Below are positions 34,254 to 34,459 of a stretch of DNA of 34,459 bases, one piece after another. Within the stretch, counting starts at the first letter, position 1, and each line of letters begins with the position of its first letter. The DNA comes from Prochlorococcus sp. AG-402-L23 (GTDB lineage: Bacteria; Cyanobacteriota; Cyanobacteriia; PCC-6307; Cyanobiaceae). The position numbers were made by a program, and so were the translations under genes. The stretch lies in the NCBI GenBank assembly GCA_003216635.1, contig QCIO01000015.1, positions 1 to 34,459 on the forward strand. The letters run 5' to 3'. The notes beneath the pieces were generated by a model. It was not told the origin of the DNA, did no database searches, and worked only from the letters and a program-made list of their open reading frames with translations.

Positions 34254-34459
34254 TTGTTTTTAGGAATTTTCCCCGCCAGTTTTTGCTTGGCTATTTGCCA
34301 AAGCCGTTGAAAGTCTTTGGGAGTTTGTTTTTTAATATTATCTCCTGCATGCTCTTCGACGATTGAAAATCTGTCTAAAAATTTTATATTAGTTTTTTGA
34401 AGAGCTGAATCAGGATTAATTTTTAAAAAGTTTGAGAGATTCAGAAGGGTAAAGTAAAT
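34250..34459 (-). CDS. mazG: Nucleoside triphosphate pyrophosphohydrolase MazG, C-terminal fragment
   Basis: The window ends inside this gene, leaving 69 codons and the TGA stop. The visible C-terminus contains NLSNFLKINPDSALQKTN, then KFLDRFSIVEEHAGD, matching the end of the second MazG domain, where KxNxKFxxRFxxVE is typical. It closes with WQIAKQKLAGKIPKNK. MazG hydrolyses canonical and oxidised NTPs and, in some bacteria, lowers ppGpp. The TGA overlaps the speE ATG (ATGA), so the pair are coupled. The identification rests on the short tail but the motif is distinctive. Confidence 0.88.
   Translation of the reverse strand: MYFTLLNLSNFLKINPDSALQKTNIKFLDRFSIVEEHAGDNIKKQTPKDFQRLWQIAKQKLAGKIPKNK

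Overview
The window reads as a core chromosomal segment of a streamlined marine picocyanobacterium, most likely high-light Prochlorococcus. This rests on very low GC (I estimate roughly 30%), intergenic gaps mostly under 100 bases, many gene pairs that touch or overlap, and cyanobacterial proteins: a short sucrose-phosphate synthase, a DnaK2-type chaperone, a DUF3134-like protein, a group 2 sigma factor and a phytol-kinase-like protein. Strain assignment is inference. I see no rRNA, tRNA, insertion sequence, prophage, CRISPR array or long repeat. No gene-free stretch exceeds 300 bases; the two longest are 3070-3268 and 19915-20123.

Layout. 1-3069 (+): the end of recN, then uvrA (DNA repair). 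3070-3268: AT-rich leader of the sucrose-phosphate synthase gene. 3269-4678 (+): sps, whose end overlaps a small minus-strand gene (4612-4857). 4867-6205 (-): mraY (peptidoglycan lipid I synthesis) behind a DUF3134-like gene that overlaps its start. 6259-7704 (+): a tiny membrane protein with a TTG start, then argG. 7708-9131 (-): rpsF and aroE. 9249-11156 (+): dnaK2. 11153-12235 (-): a glycine-oxidase/ThiO-like flavoprotein, divergent from purU (+). 13149-17090 (-): acnB followed by a CLC chloride channel/exchanger. 17188-18255 (+): DAHP synthase. 18248-19914 (-): a group 2 sigma factor followed by the phytol-kinase-like gene. 20124-23485 (-): an MFS transporter translationally coupled to ppk. 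23528-24331 (+): cobA. 24304-34459 (-): a ten-gene co-oriented run read as mazG, speE, speB, gcvT, aspS, pyrG, queE, queC, pabB, pabC.

How the genes relate. Most are housekeeping: amino acid synthesis (argG, aroE, DAHP synthase), one-carbon metabolism (purU, gcvT, pabB/pabC), translation (rpsF, aspS, queC/queE), cell wall (mraY), respiration (acnB), tetrapyrroles (cobA), polyphosphate (ppk) and polyamines (speB/speE). aroE and DAHP synthase supply the chorismate used by PabB/PabC. purU, gcvT and pabBC all touch the folate pool.

I did not find a clearly new multi-gene system. The best lead outside the proteins is in the leader of the sigma factor gene. A 9-base word and its complement occur three times there, arranged so that one arm could pair either with its hairpin partner or with a copy beside the Shine-Dalgarno sequence. 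Other leads are the small conserved-looking genes, the MFS-ppk coupling, an AspRS carrying a residue typical of non-discriminating enzymes, and several purine-rich ribosome-binding-like motifs that do not sit at the gene start.
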